Assembly: GCA_963205525.1 (NCBI GenBank)
Contig: CAUJJP010000225.1
Location: 1 to 56,577 of the forward strand
Length of the DNA stretch: 56,577 nucleotides
Direction of reading: 5' to 3'
DNA from: Pseudomonadota bacterium
GTDB lineage: Bacteria; Pseudomonadota; Gammaproteobacteria; Burkholderiales; Burkholderiaceae
Shown here: in pieces, positions 25,921 to 34,746 of the stretch
Layout of the letters: every line of letters starts with the position of its first letter
Position numbering within the stretch: the stretch's first letter is position 1
The notes under the pieces: model-generated
The model's database searches: none
Seen by the model: the letters and a program-made list of their open reading frames with translations, nothing else
Told to the model about the DNA's origin: nothing
Position numbers and translations under genes: made by a program

Positions 25921-26586
25921 ATGCGCGGCCGACCCCTTCCCCTCCGCCCCCTAAGCCTGGCCGGCTGCCTGACATCGCTTGCCGTTCTGGCCGGCTTCGC
26001 GCCGCCGGCCGTGGCCGCGCCGGTGGATTTCGGCAACGCTCCACCCACGTCGGCCCTGGCATTTCCGGGCGAGACCCCGATCGAGGTCGAACGCTGGGTC
26101 GGCGATGAGACCCTGTTGCTCTCGCTCACCCATGGCCAGGGCGGTAGCCCGCACGAGGTGCTGCTGCAGGGCTGGCAGCCACGACCGCCGACCTGGATCC
26201 AGGGCGGCACACTCGCCAACCCGGTCGAGCACCCCGGGCTCGACGACAGCGTGGAGAAGGCCGAACGCGAACTGCAGATCCTGCAGTGGGCGATCGAGCA
26301 GCAGCAGCGCGAGGCCGACGCCCGCCCCCGCAGCAGGGACGCCGATCAAGTTGGCGGCCCGCAGGAACACTGGCTGCGCAAGCTGCTGCCGCAACACTGG
26401 ATACCGCTGCTCAAGGCCAACCGCGAGTGGGTCGTGGCCGGCGGAACCGCCCTGCTGCTGCTGGCCTGGGGCGGCTCCATGTTCGCACGTCGGCCAGGCC
26501 CCACTGCGACGGCGGCCCACCCAAACCCCCCGCCCGCCAAGAAGCGCCGGCGTCGCCGCCGCCGTTCCGGCCTGCTCGTGCAATGA
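25921..26586 (+). CDS. Unknown membrane-anchored protein with signal peptide and polybasic tail
   Basis: I do not recognise a family. The 221-residue protein has an N-terminal signal region (LAVLAGFAPPAVAAPVDFGN), a ~75-residue extracytoplasmic domain (PIEVERWVGDETLLLSLTHG), a helical, probably coiled-coil stretch VEKAERELQILQWAIEQQQR, then one membrane segment WVVAGGTALLLLAWGGSMFA. The tail KKRRRRRRRR would be cytoplasmic and could bind acidic lipids or nucleic acid. The layout suggests a periplasmic sensor or scaffold with a cytoplasmic basic tail. It is separated by ~60 nt from the helicase gene. Confidence 0.7.
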   Translation: MRGRPLPLRPLSLAGCLTSLAVLAGFAPPAVAAPVDFGNAPPTSALAFPGETPIEVERWVGDETLLLSLTHGQGGSPHEVLLQGWQPRPPTWIQGGTLANPVEHPGLDDSVEKAERELQILQWAIEQQQREADARPRSRDADQVGGPQEHWLRKLLPQHWIPLLKANREWVVAGGTALLLLAWGGSMFARRPGPTATAAHPNPPPAKKRRRRRRRSGLLVQ

Positions 26587-26649
26587 GGCGTGCAGCTCGA
26601 CGGTCCACCCGCCAGCCCCACCGCACATGGATGCATGTACAGTGGCAGG

Positions 26650-28755
26650 ATGTCGTGCAGCACGGTCGACCACAGGCAGCCGAGCGGTGAGTCCAAGCCC
26701 GAGACGCCGGGCTGCCGCGACCCCTTCGCCGACCTGAACGCGGCCCAGCGCACCGCCGTCGAGCACGCCGATTCGCCGCTGCTGGTGGCCGCCGGTCCGG
26801 GAACCGGCAAAACCGCCACCCTGGCCGCACGGGCGGCACGGCTGCTGCTGCACGGCGGCGACCCGCAGCGCCTGCTCTTGCTGACCTTCTCGCGCCGGGC
26901 GGCACAGGAGATGTCGCGCCGGACCGCAACCCTGCTGGCGCGGATGCAGGGTCGCGGCAGCCTGAGCGCGGCACCGGCCCTGCCCTGGAGCGGCACCTTC
27001 CACGCCATCGCCGCCCGGCTGCTGCGCGAGCTGGCGCCGACGCTTGGCCTGGCGCCTGACTTCAGCGTCCTCGACCAGGGCGATGCCCAGGACCTGATGG
27101 CGCTGCTGCGCAATGCGCGCGGCCAGGCCGAGCTGCCGCAGAGGTTCCCCCTCGCGCCGACCTGCCTGGCCATCGCCTCACGCTGCATCAACACCGACGC
27201 CGGGCTGGACGAGGTGCTGGCGCGCCACTACCCCTGGTGCAAGCCCTGGGGTGCGGAGCTGCGCCAGCTGTTCGCCGACTACGCCCGCCACAAGCTGCAG
27301 CACCGCCTGCTCGATTTCGACGACCTGCTGCTGGCCTGGGCCGAAGCGCTCTCGGTCCCCGCCGTCGCCAGCGCGATCGGCGGCCGCTTCGACCACGTGC
27401 TGGTCGACGAAGCGCAGGACTGCAACCGCCTGCAAGCACGCATCCTCGAGCGCCTCAAACCCGATGGACGGGGCCTGACCCTGGTCGGCGACGACGATCA
27501 GGCCATCTACGGCTTTCGCGGCGCCGACCGGCGCCTGATGCTGGAGTTCGCGCAGCGCCCGGGCACCACGGTGGTCGCGCTGACGCAGAGCTACCGCGCC
27601 ACCCCGGCCCTGGTGGCGGCGGCCAATGCCCTCATCGCCAATGCCACCCATCGCCTGCCGCGGCGCCTGCACGCCGACGGCGAGGCCGGCCCGCGACCGC
27701 GCCTGGTGCACGCCACGGACGAGGCGGCACAGGCTTGCTGGGTGGCCGACGAGGTGCTGCGCCTGCGCGAGCAGGGCCTGGCACTGCGCCAGCAGGCGGT
27801 GCTGTTTCGTGCCGCCAGCCACACCGCTCAACTGGAACTGGAGCTGTTCCGCCGCCGCATCCCCTTCGTCAAGTACGGCGGCCTGCGCTTCCTCGAAGCC
27901 TCGCACGTCAAGGACCTGCTGGCACTGCTGCGCTGGGCGCGCAACCCGCGTCATGCGCTGGCCGCGCAGCGCTGCGCGCGTCTGGTGCTGGGGATGGGGC
28001 CTGCCAGCGTGCGCCGCTTGCTGGGCGCGCTGGACGACACCACCGACCCGGCGACCACCCTGGCTGCCTTTGTGCCTCCGCCAGGTGCGCGCGAAAGCTG
28101 GACCGCCATGCTCGCCGTGTGGACGGCGCTGCGCGACCGCCACACACCCTGGCCTGATGCCTATGACACCGCGCTGGCCTGGCTGGAACCTCAGCTGCGG
28201 CGCGTGCACGACGACGCCGCGGCGCGCCTGGCGGACCTCGCACAGCTGCGCCTGGCGGCTCGGGCGCAGCCCGACCTGGACCGTTTCCTGGCCGAGCTCG
28301 CCCTCGATCCACCCCAGTCCAGCAGCGAGCTCGCCGGCGCGCCGCTGCTCGACGAGGACTGGCTGGTGCTGTCGACCATCCACGCCGCCAAGGGCCAGGA
28401 GTGGCGTGCGGTGCATGTCTTGTCGCTGGTCGACGGCTGCCTGCCGGCGGATCTGGCCACCGGCGACGCCGAGCAGATCGAGGAAGAGCGCCGCCTGCTC
28501 TACGTGGCCATGACGCGCGCGCGCCAGTGGCTCAACCTGCTCGTACCGCACCGTTTCCACGTCAGCGCCCAGGCACGCGCGGGCGACCGGCATCTCTACG
28601 CCCTGCCCAGCCGCTTCCTGGACACCGAGCTGCGCGCCTGCTGCGACGAGCCGGCGCCCGCACCCGGCGTCGCCAGCCCGCTCGGCCTGGCCCTGCCGGC
28701 GGGCAGCGCCGACCTCGGTGCCCGGCTGGCCGCGCGTTGGGGCCACACCGGCTGA
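26650..28755 (+). CDS. UvrD/Rep-type superfamily 1 DNA helicase
   Basis: The 701-residue protein (ATG at 26650) has the full SF1A motif set: Q motif region DLNAAQRTAVEHADSPLLVA, Walker A AGPGTGKTATLAARAARLL, motif Ia LLTFSRRAAQEMSRR, Walker B VLVDEAQDCNRLQARIL, GDDDQAIYGFRGADRRL, SYRATPALVAAANALIANAT, STIHAAKGQEWRAVHVL and RRLLYVAMTRARQWLNL. It is shorter than UvrD and lacks an obvious nuclease domain. It should unwind DNA in repair or replication restart. A TACAGT box lies shortly upstream; no SOS box was seen. Confidence 0.88.
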   Translation: MSCSTVDHRQPSGESKPETPGCRDPFADLNAAQRTAVEHADSPLLVAAGPGTGKTATLAARAARLLLHGGDPQRLLLLTFSRRAAQEMSRRTATLLARMQGRGSLSAAPALPWSGTFHAIAARLLRELAPTLGLAPDFSVLDQGDAQDLMALLRNARGQAELPQRFPLAPTCLAIASRCINTDAGLDEVLARHYPWCKPWGAELRQLFADYARHKLQHRLLDFDDLLLAWAEALSVPAVASAIGGRFDHVLVDEAQDCNRLQARILERLKPDGRGLTLVGDDDQAIYGFRGADRRLMLEFAQRPGTTVVALTQSYRATPALVAAANALIANATHRLPRRLHADGEAGPRPRLVHATDEAAQACWVADEVLRLREQGLALRQQAVLFRAASHTAQLELELFRRRIPFVKYGGLRFLEASHVKDLLALLRWARNPRHALAAQRCARLVLGMGPASVRRLLGALDDTTDPATTLAAFVPPPGARESWTAMLAVWTALRDRHTPWPDAYDTALAWLEPQLRRVHDDAAARLADLAQLRLAARAQPDLDRFLAELALDPPQSSSELAGAPLLDEDWLVLSTIHAAKGQEWRAVHVLSLVDGCLPADLATGDAEQIEEERRLLYVAMTRARQWLNLLVPHRFHVSAQARAGDRHLYALPSRFLDTELRACCDEPAPAPGVASPLGLALPAGSADLGARLAARWGHTG

Positions 28756-28786
28756 CAGCCGGCAGCGCCCGCACTAGGATGGCGCG

Positions 28787-29293
28787 ATGGACGACCACGC
28801 CGAGGCAGGCGCCCTGCGCGCCGAGCCGCATCCCGAACTGCGCCAGCAGGCGCTGCGCCAGCTCGGCGCGCTGGCGCACCAGGCGCGCGCCACCCTGCGC
28901 GCGGCCGACCGCTTCGTGACCCAAGGCCCATCACCCGACACGGACACCGCCAACTGGCTGGTCAGCACCGCGGTCGACCTCGCGCACGAGGTGGCACAGG
29001 AGCTGGACGTCCTCGCGCGCGGGCTGCGTGACGCGGGCGGCGACCCACTGCTGCTGCAGGCCCTGGCACCCTGGCGACGCAGCGCGCACCAGCTGCACGC
29101 CGCCTGCCGGGCCGCCGACCTCTTTCTGGAGCAGGAATCGCGCGACGACCGCGACACCGGCGCCTGGCTGGTGGCCAGCGCGCGCACGCTCGCCGATCGC
29201 CTGGCGGCGGCGCTGGACGATGGGGTCGGGCGCTGGGCGGCAGCAGAGCCGCCGCGCCGGGTCACCGCGTCCGTGCGTCAGGTGGCGGGCTGA
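28787..29293 (+). CDS. Unknown all-helical protein with internal duplication
   Basis: The 168-residue product is helical and contains two copies of one unit: HQARATLRAADRFVTQG followed by TANWLVSTAVDLAHEV, and HQLHAACRAADLFLEQE followed by TGAWLVASARTLADRL, ~80 residues apart. The shared core is H(Q)x..A..RAAD.F...(T/D)T..WLV..A. No known domain comes to mind. It follows the helicase by 31 nt, with TAGGAT just upstream. Its 3' end overlaps, antisense, the last bases of the phage-like relic, so its C-terminus could have been altered by that insertion. Confidence 0.65.
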   Translation: MDDHAEAGALRAEPHPELRQQALRQLGALAHQARATLRAADRFVTQGPSPDTDTANWLVSTAVDLAHEVAQELDVLARGLRDAGGDPLLLQALAPWRRSAHQLHAACRAADLFLEQESRDDRDTGAWLVASARTLADRLAAALDDGVGRWAAAEPPRRVTASVRQVAG

Positions 29294-32200
29294 GGACCGC
29301 GACCGGCGTACTGGCGCTTGATCTGCGCCCCCGCGCGCCTTCAGATCGTCCACGCGCTCGAACTTCTCGCGGATGTCGTCGCGCAGCTTGCGCGCTGCCT
29401 CGTCGCCGTCCTCGGCCAGCTTCGTCAGGTGCTCGTCGATGCCTTCGCGCATGGCCGCGCGGTCGGCCAGCGCCAGATCGCGCAGCGCCGGGTTCTTGTC
29501 GCCCAGCAGCTTGAGCACGTCGGCCGCCACCACCTGGTCGAGCGACGTGCCCACCGCCGCCCGGAACTCCCGGTAGGCCGTGATCTGCTCGGCGGTCAGA
29601 TCGAAGCGCTCGCGCAGCTCGTCGTCCGTCCAGACGATGCCGGCCCGGTCCACGTCGTCCACGCGCACCGGGCGGCCCTCGTCGTCGCGCGCCCAGGACA
29701 GCGTGCCCTCGAACAGCGGCGCGGCCACCGCGTCCGAATCGGCCTTGGACAGCCCGAAGCGCCGGAAACTGCGGCGCAGGTCTTTCCAGGACTCCAGGCG
29801 CGGCAGGATCGAAGGCGCCAGGTCGGCCGCCTCGTTGGCCAGCGTGGACACGTCCTCGATGTAGGACTGCACCTGCTCGAACACGCGCTTGTAGGCCGGG
29901 TGCTTCTCGGCCTTGGCGTACTGCGTGGCCAGGGTCTTGTCCCACCACGACACCTTCGCGCCCGCGCTGCCGATCATGTCGGCAAAGGTGTTGCGCACCG
30001 TGGCCTGGTCGATGCCGCGCAGGCGCTGCACGCGCGCTTGCAGCGCGTCCGAGATGCTGTAGCGGATGTCTGGGTTCGTGGGCGAGAAATCGCCGTTGTT
30101 GCCGGTGGCGGACTTGATCTGCTCGGGGTGGAAGGCGATGAACTCCTTGGCCGCAAAGTTCATGATGCCGTCGTATCCCTGCGCCTGTAGTGCAGCGACA
30201 TCGGCCTTGCTCAAGTGCATTGAGGAAGTGCGCTCTGCCGTAGCCCGCGCGCGCTGCTTCGGGTCGCGCAGCCGCTGGAGCAGCGTCTGCGGCCCCGGGT
30301 CTTTGATGATCTTGGGGTTCTGCAGGCTGAGGTAGACCGGCAGCACGTTGCCGCCTGTGGGGTTGGCGCGGTTGGCGTACTGAGATGCGTAGCGCGCATC
30401 CGGCGAGAAGTAGAGCCCCTGACCGCTGTCCTTGGCGCCGTTGCGGAACTCGCTGAAGTCTGCGACCGTGCCGTGATACACCACCAGCGGCCTGCCCTCG
30501 GCATCGACCACCTTGGAGTCGCCGAACCAGCGCTTGAAGGCGGCCGTCTCGGTCTGCGGCGCCCGACGCTCGACAGAGTACGCCACCCCCGGCTCCCCAC
30601 GAAGCGAGCCCTGCGCCGCCTCGCGCGCCATCTTGCGCAGCCCGTCGCGCGCCAGCCGGTGCAGCACCGCCGCATCGTCCAGCAGCGCCACGCGCAGCCT
30701 GGGCGCGACGCCTGCAGCCTGCAGCGCCCGCGCGAGCCCGGCCTTCAAGGCGGCCAGGAACGACTGCGCCCACTTGCGCACGCTCGGCGGCATCGCCTCG
30801 CGCGCGCGCTGGTATTCCTCCACCGCGTAGGACGCCAGCTCCTCGGTGCGCTGGCCGGCCGGCGTGCTTTGCGGGATGCGCTGCTCGGCCGCCTCGAAGA
30901 ACGTGCGGTTCCAGCCGGCCAGGTTGCCCAGGCGGGCCATCAGCGCGTCGAAGTCCGCGTCACCCAGGATCCGGCGCAGCGCCGCGTGCAGCGCCTCGTG
31001 GTAGGCCACCGCCGCCGATCCGGCGCGGTGGTTGCTGGCGAACAGCGAGATGCGCTCGCCCGTGGTGGCGCCTGCCGCGCCGGCTGGCGCACTCGCCGGG
31101 GCGCGCTCGGCGATGTCCAGCAGCCCGGCGCGCTCCAGCGCCTCGATGGTGTCGGCGCCGAACTCGGCGGCCAGGGTGGTGCGCAGGGCGTCGGCGGTGG
31201 TGCCGGCCGGGTCGTCGGCCGCGATTGACGGCGAGCCGCGCCGGTAGCCGGCGAGGTTCTTCTGTGTCAGAATCTTCGCCGTTCCCGGCTTGTTGGTGAA
31301 CGCTGTACCAGGCAATTGCAGCCTGGAGGTGTTCGCAAGCAACGCCGGGAATGTCTTTTGGTCCACGTAGCGCAGCAGGCCGTCGCGCACCCATCGGCCA
31401 AACGGCGTCTTCCCGCCTTGCGCATCGTAGGCGTTGACCATCAGGTGCGCGACAGCGCCACTCCCGCGCTCGGTGTTCGGCTCCACGATGATGAGGACCG
31501 GTGCGCCAGCGACAGGCTCAGGGGCAACGGCGACAAGCCGGCCGGCGACCGTATCGGACTCGAACACGGCGGCAGGGTTTTCCAGCCACGCCGGGACGCG
31601 CTTCCACACGTCAGCCGTCATGGCAGGATGGTTCGCCTGGCCGGCGATGACCTTGCCTTCAGCCAGTTCGACGGCGCCGTCGCCAAGCCCCAGCATGTCC
31701 AGCACATCAGAGCGATCGAGCACTCGAACGCCTGCAAGTCGAGCCTTGTCCCCAGCGAACAATGCGTCGATGCGCGCCTCGTAGGCCGCGCGCGTAGCGT
31801 CGGCGATGCTGTAGTGCGTGCGCGTGACCTCGACCGCCGCGTCGTCGAAGATCACGTAGTTGTGCGAACCCTCTCCGCTGCCGATGTGCTCGGTGCTGAA
31901 GCGCTCGAAGCGATGCGGGCTGCCGTGCCAGGCCGACTGCCAGGCCGGATCAGAGTAGGCCCAGGCCTTGCCGACTGCGAACGCGGGCGGGTCGCCGCGC
32001 CTGAGCCGCGCAAACACCGAGCGCACCAGCTCGCGCGCCTGGTCCTGCGCCTGCGCGCCGCGCCATGCCTGCGCCGCAGCGTCGAACCCCAGGCGCTCGG
32101 CCAGCGCCGCCACCCAGTGCGCCACCGCGCGCAGCGCACGCTCGATTGGGCTCTTGTCGCTGCGCGCGCCCGCGCTGGCGCCCATGATCTCGGCCAGCCG

Positions 32201-32866
32201 CGCCAGCGCCTCGTCCACCCCACGCGCCTGCACGTACTCGGCGCTCTCGCGCTGCGCCAGCGCCTGCCCCTCGGGGCCGGAGATCCACGCGCGCGCCTGC
32301 ATCCGCACCCAGGCATCGCGCGCAAACAGGTCGCCCATCGTGCGGGTGTACTCTTCGCGCGTCATGAACCGGCGCAACCCGAAATGGAGCAACTCATGCC
32401 ACAGCGTGCGCACGACGGCGGAGCGCCCGTCCAGCCCCTCGCGCAGCAGGTAGATCCGCCCACCATGGAGAACCCCGCTGGCTACCCCGCCATCGGGTGG
32501 TACTACGCCAGGAATGTCCGCCGCCCGGTCCAGTATGAGGACGGGGACATCCGTTGCAAACTGCTCCAGAAGGCGCTCAACTTCCTCATGCGCAGCGCTG
32601 ACTGAGACCTGCTCGTCCGGCGCCAGCGGGGTGGTGGCGTCGTCGTTGCGGAAGATCGCCACGTTACCGGCGGCGTCGGTGCGGGTCTGCGCAACCAGCC
32701 GCTGGTGGCCCGTTCGCAGCGGACCCCGGGTCGCTTCTACAGTCCAGCAGGATACGCGGGCGCACCCGCGACCATCAGCATCGGCTGCACGTCCGCCCTG
32801 CGTGACGCGGTGGACCACATGCGCCGCCAGGCCGAACAACCACTTCGTCGCCTCGCGAACCCGCAC
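29278..32866 (-). pseudogene. Polyvalent-protein relic: metallopeptidase, ADP-ribosyltransferase, MuF-C and LPD38-like domains
   Basis: A long frame encodes ~1,120 residues resembling the 'polyvalent proteins' that phages and conjugative elements inject with their DNA. In order: a zincin (TLWHELLHFGLRRFMTRE, ~155-170), an ART-type start WHGSPHRFERFSTEHIGSGEG that jumps straight to YVIFDD, a MuF-C-like region (VLDMLGLGDGAVELAEGKVI, ~387-545), a second zincin-like YHEALHAALRRILGD, a fuller ART-PolyVal domain (LVVYHGTVADFSEFRNGAKD to ~935) and an LPD38-like tail (WWDKTLATQYAKAEKHPAYK to ~1,170). The first ~60 codons and the last ones look non-native. A G-run at ~29325-29333 shifts frame; the alternate frame ends at 29278. 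No phage structural genes accompany it. Confidence 0.7.
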
Positions 32867-33212
32867 ATCGCGTGAGCGGCAGGTTGTTCGGCTGGCTGCT
32901 CACCAGGAAGGACCGCCCCCCGAGTGCCGTGGCAGCATCTCGGCCCGGCGCCGGGCGGTCAAGTGCGCCGGCGAGTGCCTGCACAACGTGCGCGCCAAAG
33001 CGCTCACCAACAAGGCGGCGCGCGAGGGCGTGCACCGGTTGCGCGAACCAAGGGCGAGCACTGCACCGAATCGCCGACGGCGGACCACCTTCGGACGCGC
33101 AAGGGCGCTTGACCGTGACTGCGTGTCGGACAACTGGCCGCCAGTCAGACGACGGTCACCTTGCGAAGCCGCTCCACGATGTCGAAAACATCAATGAGGA
33201 CAGCGGCTTGGC
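32867..33212. other. Gene-poor stretch between the relic and tRNA-Pro
   Basis: No intact gene is supported. On the plus strand a coding-like fragment GRFYSPAGYAGAPATISIGC with TSALRDAVDHMRRQAEQPLR, ending PHIA at 32875, overlaps the start of the relic. It leads by GTGA into a short frame MSGRLFGWLLTRKDRPP, and in another frame a stretch CAGECLHNVRAKALTNKAAR is seen. These look like debris of small element genes, broken by frameshifts. None could be named. Confidence 0.4.
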
Positions 33213-33289
33213 TGGTCGGGGTGACACGATTCGAACGTGCGACCCACTGCTCCCAAAGCAGTTGCGCTACCAGGCTGCGCCACACCCCG
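33213..33289 (-). tRNA. tRNA-Pro (anticodon TGG)
   Basis: The 77-nt gene, read on the minus strand, folds as a cloverleaf: acceptor CGGGGTG/CACCCCG, D arm GCGC...GCGC, anticodon stem ACTGC/GCAGT around loop TTTGGGA (anticodon TGG), T arm GCACG-TTCGAAT-CGTGT with one G-U pair, discriminator A and an encoded CCA at 33213-33215. The anticodon stem differs from the usual GC-rich form of this tRNA, but all pairs are kept. Confidence 0.95.
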
Positions 33290-33290
33290 A

Positions 33291-33737
33291 TCAGGCCGAT
33301 TCTAGCGGCGCAGGCAAGGCCAGCAGGCGCGCCGCCTCGGCGCACTGGCGGATGTGCTGCTCGCAGACATAGCGCAGCGCGGTGTAGGTGAGCAGCGCCG
33401 ACACCGCCTGCCCGGCCAGCGGCACGAACTTGGCGGCCTGCTGGGTGCTGAGGCGTACACCCACCAGCTTGAGCAGGCGCAGCACCAGGTCGCGCGTGAC
33501 AACCTTGCCGATGACCATCGCGCCGCCCGCGCTGAGGGTCTTGTAGACCACCAGCCGGCGCTCCGGTGAAAGCCGGTCGACCTGCTCGGGCGTGAGGCCG
33601 AAGGCCTCGTTGATGCGCGGCAGCAGCCGCACCAGGATGCCGACGTCGGTCACCCAGTCCAGCCCCGGCACCGGCACCGCGGCCACCCCGGCCGCCAGCA
33701 GCGCGCGCTGCGACACCATGCGCCGGCAGCGGCGCAC
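33291..33737 (-). CDS. Unknown protein, DUF697/EcsC-like
   Basis: The ~148-residue product has a hydrophobic start LLAAGVAAVPVPGLDWVTDV, then INEAFGLTPEQVDRLSPERR and a Gly-rich AGGAMVIGKVVTRDLVLRLL, ending FVPLAGQAVSALLTYTALRY. This resembles DUF697/EcsC-type membrane-associated proteins, often linked to GTPases, but the match is from memory of the pattern only. I use a GTG at 33737, 14 nt after the RraA-like stop with a purine-rich site before it; ATG 33719 is possible. The 3' end is 2 nt from tRNA-Pro. Confidence 0.55.
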   Translation of the reverse strand: MRRCRRMVSQRALLAAGVAAVPVPGLDWVTDVGILVRLLPRINEAFGLTPEQVDRLSPERRLVVYKTLSAGGAMVIGKVVTRDLVLRLLKLVGVRLSTQQAAKFVPLAGQAVSALLTYTALRYVCEQHIRQCAEAARLLALPAPLESA

Positions 33738-33750
33738 GGTGGCCTCGACC

Positions 33751-34242
33751 TCAGGCGGGAGCGGGGGCGACGACGACGCCGTCTTCGTCGGCATACAGCC
33801 AGTCTCCGGGACGCAGCCACAGGCCTTCGATCTGCAGCGCCACGTCGACCAGGCCCGGCGCCTTGCGGTCGCTGGGCATGGGCACGAGGGCGCGCGCCAG
33901 CAGCCCGACGTCGGCGCTGGCGAGTTCCGCCTTGTCGCGCACTGCCCCGTCCACCACCACGCCGGCCCAGCCGTTGCGCGCCGCGGCGGCGGCAATGTTG
34001 CCGCCCACGAGGGCCCGCCGCAGCGATCCGCCGCCGTCGACCACCAGCACCGCACCCTGCCCGGGGGATTCGAGCAGCGCCTTCACCGAGGTGTTGTCGT
34101 CGATGCAGCGCACGGTGCGCACCGGCCCAGCGAACTTGCGCCGCCCGCCGAAGGACTGGTAGCGCGGGGGCAGGACACGAAACGCGCCGTCGCTGTCGGC
34201 CTTGTGCAGGTCGCACAGGTCGCAGGTGGAGAACTCGGACAT
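33751..34242 (-). CDS. RraA-family protein (4-hydroxy-4-methyl-2-oxoglutarate aldolase / RNase E regulator fold)
   Basis: The 163-residue protein starts MSEFSTCDLCDLH and carries the family core GPVRTVRCIDDNTSVKALLE, VLVVDGGGSLRRALVGGNIA and GWAGVVVDGAVRDKAELAS, where the GGN and the R-D pair form the aldolase active site. E. coli RraA of this length inhibits RNase E; many homologues with the intact R-D pair are HMG/CHA aldolases. Which applies here is open. It sits between the LysM gene and the DUF697-like gene on the same strand. Confidence 0.88.
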   Translation of the reverse strand: MSEFSTCDLCDLHKADSDGAFRVLPPRYQSFGGRRKFAGPVRTVRCIDDNTSVKALLESPGQGAVLVVDGGGSLRRALVGGNIAAAAARNGWAGVVVDGAVRDKAELASADVGLLARALVPMPSDRKAPGLVDVALQIEGLWLRPGDWLYADEDGVVVAPAPA

Positions 34243-34250
34243 GGGCGGCG

Positions 34251-34709
34251 TCACTGCGGTGGAATGCGCAGCATCTGGCCCGGGTAGATCTTGTCCGGGT
34301 GCTTGAGCATGGGTTTGTTCGCCTCGAAGATCAGCGGGTACTTGTTCGCGTCGCCGTAGAAGCGCTTGGCGATCTTGGACAGGTTGTCTCCGCTGACCAC
34401 GGTGTAGTACTGCGCTTCGGGTGCCGGCGCCTGCACGGTGAGCCGATCATCGACCTTCTCCACCCCGGCCACGTTGCCGCAGCACAGCAGGATCTTTTCC
34501 TTCGTCGCCTGGTCCGGCACGGTGCCGCCGACGCTCACGGTCGCAGTCGCGGAGTCGTAGGTCACGGTCAACCCAGACGTGTCCAGACCCTGCCCCTTGA
34601 TGTAGTCGACGATCGACTGCGCGGCCAGCTCGGGCTTTGGGGCTTCGGCCGCCTTCGCGCTGCCGAACAGCTTCTCGCCCGCTTCCTTGATGAAACTGAG
34701 CAGTCCCAT
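34251..34709 (-). CDS. kbp: BON and LysM domain protein, Kbp-like
   Basis: The 152-residue protein starts MGLLSFIKEAGEKLFG, then has a BON domain (SIVDYIKGQGLDTSGLTVTY to VEKVDDRLTV) and a C-terminal LysM domain (YYTVVSGDNLSKIAKRFYGD to IYPGQMLRIPPQ). This is the layout and length of E. coli Kbp/YgaU, a cytoplasmic potassium-binding protein. A strong GAGGAGGG ribosome site precedes the ATG. LysM here need not mean peptidoglycan binding, since there is no signal peptide. Confidence 0.9.
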   Translation of the reverse strand: MGLLSFIKEAGEKLFGSAKAAEAPKPELAAQSIVDYIKGQGLDTSGLTVTYDSATATVSVGGTVPDQATKEKILLCCGNVAGVEKVDDRLTVQAPAPEAQYYTVVSGDNLSKIAKRFYGDANKYPLIFEANKPMLKHPDKIYPGQMLRIPPQ

Positions 34710-34746
34710 GCCACCCTCCTCGTTTGCAGTGAAAGACGGCTCGACT

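Larger units (their letters stand above)
29278..33212 (-). mobile_element. Remnant of an integrated element at the 3' end of tRNA-Pro
   Basis: The polyvalent-protein relic and ~350 bp of unassigned DNA lie directly on the 3' side of a tRNA-Pro gene, the usual landing place of tyrosine-integrase elements. No integrase, replication or packaging gene remains in this block, and I could not find a second copy of the tRNA 3' end near 29280, so the outer boundary is undefined. A matching integrase start occurs in the scar at 49995-50160. The element is read as decayed and immobile. Confidence 0.6.

Noticed and set aside
29278..33212. Intact prophage or integrative element
   Set aside because: No integrase, terminase, capsid, replication or transfer genes are present and no second attachment repeat was found, so only a relic is supported.
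33145..33345. Short frames passing through tRNA-Pro
   Set aside because: Their residues come from translating the tRNA itself, a common false call.
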